Assembly: GCF_934295145.1 (NCBI RefSeq)
Contig: NZ_CAKRAS010000023.1
Coordinates: 1-45,078 of the forward strand
Direction of reading: 5' to 3'
Source: an uncultured Eubacterium sp.
GTDB lineage: Bacteria; Bacillota; Clostridia; Lachnospirales; Lachnospiraceae
Length of the DNA: 45,078 bases
In this document: in pieces, positions 32,807 through 41,470 of the stretch
Layout: each line of letters starts with the position of its first letter
Numbering within the stretch: the first letter of the stretch is position 1
The notes under the pieces: model-generated
Database searches by the model: none
Told to the model about the DNA's origin: nothing
The model's input: the letters and a program-made list of their open reading frames with translations, nothing else
Made by a program: the position numbers and the translations under genes

Positions 32807-33951
32807 TCCGCAACACCTCCCGTAAATACCGTGTTCACCACATCCTGTAAAATTTCTTTTTCCTCGTCTGTAGCATCACCAAGAAACGAACAGCAGATGT
32901 CAAATGGATCGATTTTTTCCTGTGCTTTCCATGCCGCTGCATAATCCCGCTGCGTCAGCATTTCCCGACGGATTTCTAACAAATATGGAAATGCCGCTCG
33001 AATCCGATCCTGCGTATCAAAATCCGGCTGATCTGTCAATGTCACAGATATATAGTCTTCACAGGACTGCGCCAATACTTCCTCTGTACTTCCTTTCAAA
33101 ACTTTAATCTGTCGTAACGGTTTTAACGGGAGTACCCGTGTCTGCACCTTACCTTTTTCTCCAAGTTCTACCTCGATCACGCCTTTTTCCTGTCCTGCCT
33201 CACTGACAGAACAAGCCAATGGTGTTCCACAATAACGGTAATATTCACTTCCCACCTTCATTGGTTTATGAATGTGTCCCAACGCCGCGTAATCAAACAC
33301 CTGCAATACTTCCGCAGACACTTCATCAATATTTCCCACAGTATGAATTTCCGAATCCATACGCTCGATTTCATCTGCATCTTTTCCAACCGGCAGATAA
33401 AACTGATGACTGACAAACACATTTCGCTCTGACCCATCGATGTCTTCCCGCGCGATCAGGCGTCGGATTGTCTCATCGTAAGACAGATTATTTCCCTTTT
33501 CATCTGTTCCCGTAATTTGTTTTACCATGGAAGGTTTCACAAACGGCAACAGATAAAAATTTACCGATCCGTATGCATCCTGCAATATAATTTTTTCCAT
33601 CCATTCCTCCGGGCGAACCGGTGGCAGACCGATCATATGAAGATTCTGCCGCGCCAGCACATTTCGATAACAGTTTACACGGATGGCGCTGTCATGGTTG
33701 CCGCTAATCATCATGATCACAAGATCCGGCAATTTTTCCGTCAGTTCAGAAATAAATCCATCTAATACTTCCATGGCTTCTGCTGACGGAACCGCCTTGT
33801 CGTAAATATCTCCGGCGATCACCAGTGCATCCGGCTGTTCCTTCACTGCAAGCTCCGTAATCTGATGCAAAATATATTCCTGATCTTCCCGCAGATCACG
33901 GTTGATCAGTTTTAATCCGATGTGAAGATCCGATAAATGAAAAAACTTCAT
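32803..33951 (-). CDS. sbcD: Exonuclease SbcD (Mre11-type nuclease subunit)
   Basis: Mn-dependent nuclease subunit of SbcCD. The 382-residue protein carries the calcineurin-like phosphoesterase motifs: FHLSDLHIG (residues 4-12), VIAGDIYD (about 45-52), MISGNHDS (about 82-89) and the later LGHIHKP. The C-terminal part (capping and SbcC-binding region) is of normal length. AAAGGACAGG lies upstream of the ATG. It is the first gene of the sbcDC operon and is preceded by a promoter and a leader with several hairpins. Confidence 0.95.
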   Translation of the reverse strand: MKFFHLSDLHIGLKLINRDLREDQEYILHQITELAVKEQPDALVIAGDIYDKAVPSAEAMEVLDGFISELTEKLPDLVIMMISGNHDSAIRVNCYRNVLARQNLHMIGLPPVRPEEWMEKIILQDAYGSVNFYLLPFVKPSMVKQITGTDEKGNNLSYDETIRRLIAREDIDGSERNVFVSHQFYLPVGKDADEIERMDSEIHTVGNIDEVSAEVLQVFDYAALGHIHKPMKVGSEYYRYCGTPLACSVSEAGQEKGVIEVELGEKGKVQTRVLPLKPLRQIKVLKGSTEEVLAQSCEDYISVTLTDQPDFDTQDRIRAAFPYLLEIRREMLTQRDYAAAWKAQEKIDPFDICCSFLGDATDEEKEILQDVVNTVFTGGVAE

Positions 33952-34003
33952 ATGATGCCTGTCCTTTACTTATTATTTTGATTTTTCTCATACGATACTA
34001 CAT

Positions 34004-34117
34004 GTGCAGACTTTTCTGTCCGCACGTTTATATTTCATTATATGATTTGGGTGTCAAAACACCCAAATCTTGATTACACGGATTGTTCCGTGCTTTGCAC
34101 TCCCACAATCCTTCCCT
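34004..34117 (-). promoter_or_regulatory. Hairpin-rich sbcDC leader
   Basis: From the inferred start near 34117 to the sbcD ATG the minus-strand RNA folds into three stems: a rod with GGATTGT/ACAATCC (34080-34086, 34105-34111) enclosing GTGC-TTT-GCAC; a perfect 11-bp stem GATTTGGGTGT/ACACCCAAATC (34044-34054, 34059-34069) with a 4-nt loop; and GTGCGGAC/GTCTGCAC (34004-34025). None has a U-run, so they are not obvious terminators. I do not recognise the class. Confidence 0.5.
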
Positions 34118-34123
34118 GTAATC

Positions 34124-34152
34124 ATTATATCAAACATATGTTTTACAGACAA
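34124..34152 (-). promoter_or_regulatory. sbcDC promoter
   Basis: Minus-strand TTGTCT (34147-34152), a 17-bp spacer and TATAAT (34124-34129), with TG one base before the -10 box (extended -10). The leader to sbcD is about 165 nt. Confidence 0.72.
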
Positions 34153-34157
34153 TAATG

Positions 34158-34232
34158 AGAAGTGGCAGAATAACGTTTGCCGCCTCAGCTAACTGATATG
34201 CTTTCTGAGAAAAACGTTATTCTGCCACTTCT
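34158..34232. repeat. 21-bp perfect inverted repeat after feoB
   Basis: AGAAGTGGCAGAATAACGTT plus one T (34158-34178) is repeated in perfect complement at 34212-34232. The 33-bp centre holds a smaller CTCAG/CTGAG stem. It lies 70 bp after the feoB stop and just upstream of the sbcDC promoter. It has no U-run, and the arms are longer and more exact than in ordinary terminators. It may be a termination or RNA-stability hairpin, or a small non-coding repeat element. Confidence 0.7.
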
Positions 34233-34303
34233 ACTACGTTACGTTAAACCACCTGCTACCTCTACAAATTAATCCACGCCTGCTTCATTTTTTCCATCTT
34301 AAC

Positions 34304-36649
34304 TTACACTATTCCAACAAATAATCCGATCAAATGCACAATCAGTGCCGCAATCCATGCAATGACACACTGCCAGATGACTACACCAACCGCCCATTTT
34401 GCACCAAGTTCCCGCTTAATGGATGCGATAGCTGCCACACACGGTGTATATAACAGACTGAACACCAGAATAGATGCTGCCGTCAGAGAAGAAATCATTG
34501 TTCCGATACTTCCGCCAAACAGTACTTCCATCGTTGATACAACGCTTTCTTTTGCAATAAATCCGCTGATCAGGGAGGTACAGATTCTCCAGTCACCCAT
34601 ACCAAGTGGACGGAAAATCGGCACCAGAATACCAGATATTGCAGCAAGGATACTGTCTGCGGAATCCGCAACCATATTCATATGCAGATCAAAGCTCTGC
34701 AGGAACCAAACCACGATTGTTGCGATAAAAATAACCGAAAATGCACGTTGCAGGAAATCTTTGGCTTTTTCCCACAAAAGCTGTGCCACATTTTTTGCTC
34801 CCGGTAAACGGTAATTTGGCAACTCCATAACAAACGGAACCGGTTCACCTTTAAATAAAGTTCCTTTATAAAGAAACGCTATTAAAATTCCGACACCGAT
34901 GCCAAGCAAATATAATCCTGCCATGATAAAGCCACCACGTTTTGGGAAAAATGCACTGACAAAAAATGAATAAATTGGCAGTTTTGCCGTACAACTCATA
35001 AACGGTGTCAGTAAAATGGTCATCTTCCGGTCACGCTCACTGGTCAGGGTTCGTGTTGCCATAACAGCCGGAACGGTACATCCAAATCCAATCAGCATTG
35101 GTACAATGCTTCGGCCGGAAAGTCCGATTTTTCGCAGCAATTTGTCCATGACAAATGCCACTCTGGCAATATAACCACTATCTTCCATCAAAGATAGGAA
35201 GAAAAATAACGTTACAATGATCGGCAGGAAACTTAATACACTTCCCACACCGATAAAGATTCCGTCAATGACAAGGCTGTGCATTGCACCATTGACGTGA
35301 GTGGCCGTCATTGCAGCATCCACAAGGCCCGACAGTTTATCAATTCCTATTTCCAGTAATGTCTGAAGGCCGGCTCCTATCACGTTAAAGGTCAGATAAA
35401 ATACAAGCACCATAATTCCGATGAAACACGGAATAGCCGTATATTTTCCAGTCAGGATCCGGTCAATTTTTTCACTTCGGATCCGCTCTTTGCTCTCCTT
35501 TGGCTTTACAACGGTCTGCTCGCACAGACGCTCAATAAAGTCAAAACGCATATCTGCAATGGCTGCACTTCGATCAATTCCACGTTCTGTTTCCATCTGC
35601 TGTACAATATGCTCCAGCATTTCCCGCTCATTCTGATCCAATTTCAGCTGTTCCAGAATCAGCGGATCTCCCTCAATTGCTTTGGTTGCCGCAAATCGTA
35701 CAGGAATATCTGCTGTCTGCGCATGATCCTCAATCAGATGAATCACCGCATGAATACAGCGATGGACAGATCCGTCATGATCACTTTTATCACAAAAATC
35801 CTGTCGCAATGGGCGTTCCTGATATTTTGCAATATGCAGTGCATGGGTAATCAATTCATCTACGCCCTGATTTTTAGCTGCAGAAATCGGAATCACCGGA
35901 ACGCCAAGCAGTGCTTCCATTCCATTGACATCAATAGATCCCTGATTGCCAATTACTTCGTCCATCATATTCAATGCCACAACCATTGGGATATCCATCT
36001 CAAGCAGCTGCATCGTCAGATACAGATTTCGCTCAATATTTGTCGCATCCAGAATGTTAATAATCGCCTTCGGCTTTTCATCAAGGACAAAATTTCGTGA
36101 TACAATTTCCTCACTGCTATACGGAGACATGGAATAAATACCCGGAAGATCCGTCACATCTGTCTCCGGGTGTCCCTTGATGGAACCATCTTTTCGGTCA
36201 ACGGTAACACCCGGGAAATTTCCCACATGCTGGTTAGAACCCGTTAGCTGATTAAATAATGTTGTCTTTCCGCAGTTCTGATTTCCTACTAACGCATAGG
36301 TCAATGTTGTACCTTCCGGCAGTGGATTTTCATCTTTTTTCGAATGAAACTTTCCCGTCTCACCGATTCCCGGATGTTTGGAACCCAGTTCCTTTACTGT
36401 GCGCTTATGTTCATTGCTTCGTTTTCCGATCGGATCAATTTCAATCTGATCCGCTTCCGCCAGACGCAGTGTCAGTTCATAGCCGTGAATCTGTAGTTCC
36501 ATCGGATCTCCCATCGGCGCAAGCTTTACCACCGTCACTTCCGCTCCCGGTATCATTCCCATATCTAAAAAATGCTGACGCAGGGCACCTTCGCCACCTA
36601 CTGTTTTGATCACCGCACTTTTTCCAATTTCCAATTCTTTTAATGTCAT
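34304..36649 (-). CDS. feoB: FeoA-FeoB fusion ferrous iron transporter
   Basis: Imports Fe(II) across the cytoplasmic membrane. The 781 residues comprise an N-terminal FeoA-like SH3 domain (about 1-75, MTLKELEIGKSAVIKTVGG), a linker, then FeoB: G1 VGNQNCGKTTLFNQLTGS (about 121-138), G3 DLPGIYSMSPYS (167-178), G4 NMMDE, a helical domain and the C-terminal membrane core with two Gate regions (for example MLIGFGCTVPAVMATRTL and SGFIAKESVVSTMEVLFG). FeoA and FeoB are usually separate genes; fusion is known in some Firmicutes and Bacteroidetes. An extended -10 promoter with an overlapping palindrome precedes it, suggesting metal control. Confidence 0.95.
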   Translation of the reverse strand: MTLKELEIGKSAVIKTVGGEGALRQHFLDMGMIPGAEVTVVKLAPMGDPMELQIHGYELTLRLAEADQIEIDPIGKRSNEHKRTVKELGSKHPGIGETGKFHSKKDENPLPEGTTLTYALVGNQNCGKTTLFNQLTGSNQHVGNFPGVTVDRKDGSIKGHPETDVTDLPGIYSMSPYSSEEIVSRNFVLDEKPKAIINILDATNIERNLYLTMQLLEMDIPMVVALNMMDEVIGNQGSIDVNGMEALLGVPVIPISAAKNQGVDELITHALHIAKYQERPLRQDFCDKSDHDGSVHRCIHAVIHLIEDHAQTADIPVRFAATKAIEGDPLILEQLKLDQNEREMLEHIVQQMETERGIDRSAAIADMRFDFIERLCEQTVVKPKESKERIRSEKIDRILTGKYTAIPCFIGIMVLVFYLTFNVIGAGLQTLLEIGIDKLSGLVDAAMTATHVNGAMHSLVIDGIFIGVGSVLSFLPIIVTLFFFLSLMEDSGYIARVAFVMDKLLRKIGLSGRSIVPMLIGFGCTVPAVMATRTLTSERDRKMTILLTPFMSCTAKLPIYSFFVSAFFPKRGGFIMAGLYLLGIGVGILIAFLYKGTLFKGEPVPFVMELPNYRLPGAKNVAQLLWEKAKDFLQRAFSVIFIATIVVWFLQSFDLHMNMVADSADSILAAISGILVPIFRPLGMGDWRICTSLISGFIAKESVVSTMEVLFGGSIGTMISSLTAASILVFSLLYTPCVAAIASIKRELGAKWAVGVVIWQCVIAWIAALIVHLIGLFVGIV

Positions 36650-36695
36650 AATGTCTTATTTTCCTCTTATGTTATATTAAATAGCTGTCAGTAAT

Positions 36696-36711
36696 TGAGA
36701 AACTTTTCTCA
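36696..36711. promoter_or_regulatory. Palindromic operator at the feoB start site
   Basis: A 16-bp palindrome with perfect 7-bp arms (TGAGAAA CT TTTCTCA) abuts the downstream end of the feoB -10 box, so a bound protein would block initiation. Position and gene suggest an iron-responsive repressor of the Fur or DtxR type; the exact family cannot be told from one site. Confidence 0.55.
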
Positions 36712-36719
36712 TTATAGCA
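36711..36719 (-). promoter_or_regulatory. feoB promoter (extended -10)
   Basis: Minus-strand TGCTATAAT, an extended -10 element (TATAAT at 36711-36716). No good -35 box is visible 17 bp upstream, as is common for extended -10 promoters. It lies about 60 bp before the feoB ATG. Confidence 0.6.
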
Positions 36720-36753
36720 TTTTTCTCACAGAATGGAAGTCTCTTTCTTTTTA

Positions 36754-36782
36754 TTGTAAATTATCTTTATTCAAGATATAAT
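36754..36782 (+). promoter_or_regulatory. Promoter of the plus-strand LysR gene
   Basis: TTGTAA (36754-36759), a 17-bp spacer and TATAAT (36777-36782), 27 bp before the ATG; AAAGGA serves as the ribosome binding site. It is back to back with the feoB promoter, about 40 bp away. Confidence 0.75.
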
Positions 36783-36808
36783 GAAAGAAGTCTTAATAAA
36801 GGATAACT

Positions 36809-37720
36809 ATGATCATGGATATACAAAAATTGAACGCTTTCCTCTGCGTTGCCAAACATCAAAATTTCACAAAAGCATCTGAGGAACTTTTTATCAGTCA
36901 ACCTGCACTCAGTAAAAAGATTTCCGATTTTGAGAAAGAATTAGGTGTTAAACTGCTTGAACGTAACAATCGTCTCGTCAATCTGACTCCGGCAGGGAAA
37001 ACTTTATTTTATGAGGCTCCGACCATTCTGGATGCCCTTGATGGATTAACCAAAAAAGTACAACACATTGGTTCCCATCCAGAAAAGCACCTGCATATCG
37101 CATGTTCCGGTGTAGAGTATGCACGTTTCGATCAGATTTTACAGGATTTTCGGGCAGAATATCCCGATATCAAACTGACGCTTGGCTGGCATAACGCTCC
37201 TGTAATACGGCAAATGCTATTTTCCAACTTAATAGATCTGACCTTTCAACTTCACATGGAAGTAGAACAGGAACCCGCTATGGACTATATCCCGTTTTAT
37301 CGTGATGAACTTGCTTTTATTGTCAGCCCATCTCATCCACTTGCTGATTATCCGGCTCTGACATTAGAAGACATGCAGGATGAAACTTATATTGGAATCA
37401 AAGGTACCGATATACACTTACCTTATAACGAAACACTTTCCTTTCTCACGGAAAATAATTTTCATCCAAAAGGTGGTTTTTTAATCGCCGATTCTGTAGA
37501 AACATTAGTCTTACAGGTTGGTGCCGGTATAGGAATCTCTCATTTAATGGCACAGACAAAACGACGCTTTGGCAATCTTGTAAAATACATTCCAATGAAG
37601 GGTGCAACCCGTACCCTGCAGACCGATCTCGTCTGGAACAAATCGAACACAAACCCTGCCATCAAAATTTTTGTAGACTTTGTAAAGCAGAAAAATCTGT
37701 CAGAAAATTTTCTTACATAA
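36809..37720 (+). CDS. LysR-type transcriptional regulator
   Basis: DNA-binding regulator of 303 residues. The N-terminal winged helix-turn-helix (MDIQKLNAFLCVAKHQNFTK, ASEELFISQPALSKKISDFE, about 3-42) is the LysR signature, followed by the linker helix and a periplasmic-binding-protein-like effector domain (HLHIACSGVEYARFDQILQD onward, about 92-295). It is on the opposite strand to the flavoprotein operon and converges on it, with a shared terminator between. It is the natural candidate to control feoB's neighbour or the island downstream, but the target is not proven. The effector is unknown. Confidence 0.9.
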   Translation: MIMDIQKLNAFLCVAKHQNFTKASEELFISQPALSKKISDFEKELGVKLLERNNRLVNLTPAGKTLFYEAPTILDALDGLTKKVQHIGSHPEKHLHIACSGVEYARFDQILQDFRAEYPDIKLTLGWHNAPVIRQMLFSNLIDLTFQLHMEVEQEPAMDYIPFYRDELAFIVSPSHPLADYPALTLEDMQDETYIGIKGTDIHLPYNETLSFLTENNFHPKGGFLIADSVETLVLQVGAGIGISHLMAQTKRRFGNLVKYIPMKGATRTLQTDLVWNKSNTNPAIKIFVDFVKQKNLSENFLT

Positions 37721-37740
37721 ACCAGATATTACAGCAATAT

Positions 37741-37789
37741 AAAAAGGAGCATCACATCTTTTCTATCAAATGTGATACTCCTCTTTTTG
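37741..37789. terminator. Bidirectional terminator
   Basis: Stem AGGAG-c-ATCACAT (37745-37757) with ATGTGAT-a-CTCCT (37770-37782) is flanked by a T-run on the plus side (CTTTTTG) and by A5 on the left, which is a T-run on the minus strand. It ends both the LysR gene (+) and the flavoprotein operon (-). Confidence 0.85.
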
Positions 37790-37828
37790 TGGGGTGATTT
37801 ATACTTATTTACTTAGATAATTCTGTTG

Positions 37829-39286
37829 CTACTTAGTTTCTGCAAATGCAATCTTTCCTGCATTCTGACCCGAGTATAAGGTAAAACTCATTTCAGATCC
37901 AGGGTTTCCATAGAAATTACCAAGCCATCCACTCGCTACAACTCCAGCCGCATATAATCCCGGAATTGGTTCATCGTCATTGTTCAATACATGGAAGGAT
38001 TCATCAATCTGTACACCGCCAATAAATGTATCAACACCACTCGGACCGGCAACTGCATAAAATGGAGGTTTGCGAATTGCCATTAGATAATATGGATCTT
38101 TCATAAATCTGGAATCATGTCCGGCATCGCAGGCTGCATTATACTTTTCTATCGTATTACGCAACGTGTCTTTATCACATCCGATCCATTCTGCGATCTC
38201 GTCAAAGTCATTTGCAATTTTTGCTCTTCCGGCTTCCTGCTCATGTATAAAACCTTCATCCAGTTTGTCAATCCACTCAAAAGGATATTTGTCACGACGA
38301 TTGAAACGTCTTTCCATATAGCCCATTTCAACTTTGTTTTGCTTATACATATCCAAAATATCGGAATCAATAATCGCATAGCAGGTTTTTCCCGGCTGAC
38401 GGTCAATTGATATACTCTGATACCAGCTATGACTATCCGTATACAAAGACTCGTCTACAAAACGTTTGCCATTTCGATTTACTTTTATTGCATATGGCCG
38501 TCTCGGTACCACGCCTACAGCCTCGCTAGCTCCCGGGAAATGATTGTGAGGTCCGATATAAAGTGTTGATAATTTTCCAATCTGTGCCCCGATTTCCTCT
38601 GCCATCAACAGACCGTCTCCTGTATTATGCGGAACTTTTGCCATAATACGAACTTTTTTATACTTATCTGTTCCAAAAAAACGTTGGATCAGATTATCAT
38701 TTGCTGAAATTGAACCCGTCGCAAGAATGGTAGCTTTCGCATGTACAAAAAATTCTCCTTCTGCATTTTCAGCTTTCACACCTGTTACTTTACCATCTTC
38801 TACAATCAAATGTTTTGCCCTTGTCTCCGTCAGGATTGGAACGCCTAATTCATCACATCTTTTCTGTAATGCCAGCCACATATTTTTTCCGGTTTCTGAG
38901 TCCGCTGTTACATGATGTGTTTTCCGGAGTTTTCCTCTGTTTCCTGTCACTTCCAGAATTTCAGAAAATTCTACGCCGAGTTCTTCCAGCCAACTGATAT
39001 TGTCCCCAATATGATCATACCAGTCTCTCACCAGAATGCTATTACAATCCCAGTTATAAATAGCCATAACTTCTTTATACATTTCCTCTACCGAATAATC
39101 CAATCCTGCTTCTTTTTGTAAATGTGTTCCTATGCCCATAATACCACCGGCCATTTTTGTACATCCACCTGTACTGCCCATTTTTTCCAGAACCAGTACA
39201 TTTGCACCTGCCTCTGTCGCACGGATTGCAGCCGACAGACCGGCTCCCGATCCACCTACAATACAAATATCTACATTATATTCCAT
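37829..39286 (-). CDS. FAD-dependent oxidoreductase (fumarate reductase/3-ketosteroid dehydrogenase family)
   Basis: Cytoplasmic flavoprotein of 485 residues. The dinucleotide-binding start VDICIVGGSGAGLSAAIRAT (5-24) and GSTGGCTKMAGGIMG bind FAD; PGLYAAGVVASGWLGNFYGN near the C-terminus is the second FAD contact. The family covers fumarate reductases, urocanate reductase and 3-ketosteroid dehydrogenases, which add or remove hydrogen across a C=C next to a carbonyl or carboxylate. Unlike many gut respiratory reductases it has no signal peptide, haem motif or FMN-binding domain, so electrons must come from a soluble donor. It is the last gene of the SnoaL-transporter-FAD operon, 9 bp after the transporter, with AAGGAG upstream. 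Confidence 0.85.
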   Translation of the reverse strand: MEYNVDICIVGGSGAGLSAAIRATEAGANVLVLEKMGSTGGCTKMAGGIMGIGTHLQKEAGLDYSVEEMYKEVMAIYNWDCNSILVRDWYDHIGDNISWLEELGVEFSEILEVTGNRGKLRKTHHVTADSETGKNMWLALQKRCDELGVPILTETRAKHLIVEDGKVTGVKAENAEGEFFVHAKATILATGSISANDNLIQRFFGTDKYKKVRIMAKVPHNTGDGLLMAEEIGAQIGKLSTLYIGPHNHFPGASEAVGVVPRRPYAIKVNRNGKRFVDESLYTDSHSWYQSISIDRQPGKTCYAIIDSDILDMYKQNKVEMGYMERRFNRRDKYPFEWIDKLDEGFIHEQEAGRAKIANDFDEIAEWIGCDKDTLRNTIEKYNAACDAGHDSRFMKDPYYLMAIRKPPFYAVAGPSGVDTFIGGVQIDESFHVLNNDDEPIPGLYAAGVVASGWLGNFYGNPGSEMSFTLYSGQNAGKIAFAETK

Positions 39287-39295
39287 TTCTGCTCC

Positions 39296-40594
39296 TTATC
39301 CTACTAATGGAGTTGCTGTAATCAGACCAAGCACAACGATCAGACACAGACTGTAAATCCATAACATTAAAAATACTTTATTTTTACGCTCTTTTTTTAC
39401 AAATGACAGATTCATGGATCCACCGGAAGAAATCGGTGCAATACCTGCCAAAATAGCACCTGTCATAATGCAGGAGAACAGTTTTGTCGCTGTCAATCCT
39501 GTTGCTGCGGAAATTCCTGCTACTGCCGGGAAGAACAGTGGGAATACGACAGCTGTAGAATCTGATACAAGACTTACCAGACCGGAAATAATTGTAATTA
39601 CCGGTGCGATCAGAGATGTATTGGAAATACCGCTGATCAGTCCGGACAGATATTCGCCAAGTCCCATTGCGCTGCAAACAGCTACTAATGTTGCACAGCC
39701 GCCTACCAGAATAATTGTACTCCACGGAACCTGCTCTTTTAATACAGTCTTCTCATCTCCAAGTTTTAACAATACTGCTAAGACAATTCCAATAGAATAT
39801 ACCATCAGTACATCCATGCCGTTTTTCAAAATTCCAAATAGTGCAACCTGAGGTGCAACGAGATTTAAGATCATTGGAATTACAAATAATAATACACAAA
39901 ATACAATTAAAATAAGGTTTTTCTTAATCTGTGGTGTTGGTGCTCCCGGACGCTGAACATCTCCGGATACTTTCATTTTGTAACCACCGAAAATAAAGTA
40001 CACTGCAATAAAGCAAATTACACTTACGATTACGAAATTAAGCCAGATTCTTGGTAAGAGCGTTGCTCCCTGACCTTCAAATCCAAACATATCAAACAGA
40101 CCTTTTGCAATGATTCCAATAGAACCAATTGGAGAAGTACATCCAGCTCCCAGAGCAAGTGAATGGCCTGTCAATACAACCATTTCAGAAATGCCGGACT
40201 GATAACAGATTTCAATAAATACCGGAACAAGGAATACTGTTACAGCACCCGGATTAATACCAATTGCCATCATTCCAAAATCTACTAAGAAAAAGATGAT
40301 CGGAAGTAATGCCGGACACTTTCTTGCAGAGTATATTGCCCAGTCTGCCATATACTTGGCTGTTCCTGTGACAGTAGCAAAACCATAGAAAAATGTTACA
40401 ATTATCATCTGTAAAACAACTGAAATCGGCCAGTGCATATAAATCTCAGATGGTCTCATATGAAATATAAAGATTCCAAGAAAACTTGCTGCGATCAATG
40501 CAAGCACACCTATATTTGTATTAAATTTCTGTCCTATTACAATACAAATTGCAAGTGCAATGATTGTAATGATACATATTGTTAACCCTGACAT
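39296..40594 (-). CDS. MatC/IT-superfamily carboxylate transporter
   Basis: Integral membrane protein of 432 residues, with about 10-12 hydrophobic helices. The N-terminus (TICIITIIALAICIVIGQKF, then NTNIGVLALIAASFLGIF) resembles the MatC dicarboxylate carrier N-terminal domain. Repeated helix-break segments (LALGAGCTSPIGSIGIIAKG and the C-terminal IAPISSGGSMNLSFVKK) resemble the substrate-binding clamshell of ion-transporter superfamily members. I start it at the second ATG (7 nt after AGGAG). It lies between the SnoaL-like and FAD oxidoreductase genes, so it probably imports the carboxylate-bearing substrate or exports the product. The exact ligand is not readable. Confidence 0.8.
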   Translation of the reverse strand: MSGLTICIITIIALAICIVIGQKFNTNIGVLALIAASFLGIFIFHMRPSEIYMHWPISVVLQMIIVTFFYGFATVTGTAKYMADWAIYSARKCPALLPIIFFLVDFGMMAIGINPGAVTVFLVPVFIEICYQSGISEMVVLTGHSLALGAGCTSPIGSIGIIAKGLFDMFGFEGQGATLLPRIWLNFVIVSVICFIAVYFIFGGYKMKVSGDVQRPGAPTPQIKKNLILIVFCVLLFVIPMILNLVAPQVALFGILKNGMDVLMVYSIGIVLAVLLKLGDEKTVLKEQVPWSTIILVGGCATLVAVCSAMGLGEYLSGLISGISNTSLIAPVITIISGLVSLVSDSTAVVFPLFFPAVAGISAATGLTATKLFSCIMTGAILAGIAPISSGGSMNLSFVKKERKNKVFLMLWIYSLCLIVVLGLITATPLVG

Positions 40595-40627
40595 ACTCAT
40601 TCTCCTTTTTTTGTACGTTTTCCGCCG

Positions 40628-41443
40628 TTACCACATACGATTTTCAATATCGTATTCGGTTTTTCCAACCACATCTTCAAAATCTCTGAATGCCCAGTCT
40701 GCATCTTTTTCGTCCCATGTATCATATGGTTTTGGATAACGCGGAACCGGAACCTTTCGCTCTGTCTGTTTATATGGCTGATGGAATTTCATTGGTTTAT
40801 GAAATGGCATATCCACATTATCTTTACGCTTCTGATAACTTGCTTTATCTGCCACAGCCGCTGTATCATCCACCCAGCTTTTATAATAGTCGCATCTCAT
40901 ATCTCTGAACCATTTCAGATGCCAAATTTTCCATTCCCCATTGATTTTAATGAAATCAGCACTGTATTTTCCCCAACACCAGTATGCTTCCATTTTTGCC
41001 TTTTCCGGAATATAACACTCTGGCGGAACATGTGAATGATCTTCATAATATGTTTCTAATCCAGGTGACATAAACACTGCTTTTGCTGTTTTTCCATCTT
41101 TTGCAACTTCAATGATCGGTGTTGTAATACAATGCATAAAAAATGCACCTTTTGCAAATCTTGCGGAACCAAGGATTTTCAAAAATACCGTTTCAATACC
41201 TTCACGTCCGACAAATACTCCGGAATCCCCAACATCCATGCTTACATCCGGCATATCAAGTGCAAATACATTTAATTTTTCTGGAAACAGAATTGGATAA
41301 TGTAAATATTCATACTGACACATCACATTCTGAATTTCCTGAACATCTTTCAGACGCTGTAACTCTTGTTTATCCGCTTTCTGAATTTCTAATTCCTGCT
41401 TTAAATCCTCAATCTGTTCCTGCAATTGTTCTAATATAGCCAT
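40628..41443 (-). CDS. SnoaL-like / NTF2-fold protein with N-terminal coiled coil
   Basis: Cytoplasmic protein of 271 residues. Residues 1-38 are a Glu/Gln/Leu/Lys coiled coil (LQEQIEDLKQELEIQKADKQ). A SnoaL-like domain follows (about 40-185), with RLKDVQEIQNVMCQYEYLHY at the start, an acidic VSMDVGDSGVFVGREGIE segment and a closing FIKINGEWKIWHLKWFRDMR strand pair, the usual end of the fold. The C-terminal 80 residues are rich in Pro, Lys, Tyr and Trp (KVPVPRYPKPYDTWDEKDAD). NTF2-fold enzymes include dehydratases, isomerases and the bile-acid 7-alpha-dehydratase BaiE. It is the first gene of the operon, with its own promoter and operator-like palindrome. Catalytic residues are not assignable here. 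Confidence 0.75.
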   Translation of the reverse strand: MAILEQLQEQIEDLKQELEIQKADKQELQRLKDVQEIQNVMCQYEYLHYPILFPEKLNVFALDMPDVSMDVGDSGVFVGREGIETVFLKILGSARFAKGAFFMHCITTPIIEVAKDGKTAKAVFMSPGLETYYEDHSHVPPECYIPEKAKMEAYWCWGKYSADFIKINGEWKIWHLKWFRDMRCDYYKSWVDDTAAVADKASYQKRKDNVDMPFHKPMKFHQPYKQTERKVPVPRYPKPYDTWDEKDADWAFRDFEDVVGKTEYDIENRMW

Positions 41444-41470
41444 TTTACCTCTCCTTTACCTTCTTAACCC

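Noticed and set aside
37829..39286. Secreted respiratory fumarate, urocanate or cinnamate reductase
   Set aside because: There is no signal peptide, no FMN-binding domain with covalent flavin motif and no haem motif, so the extracellular electron-transfer type seen in gut bacteria does not fit.
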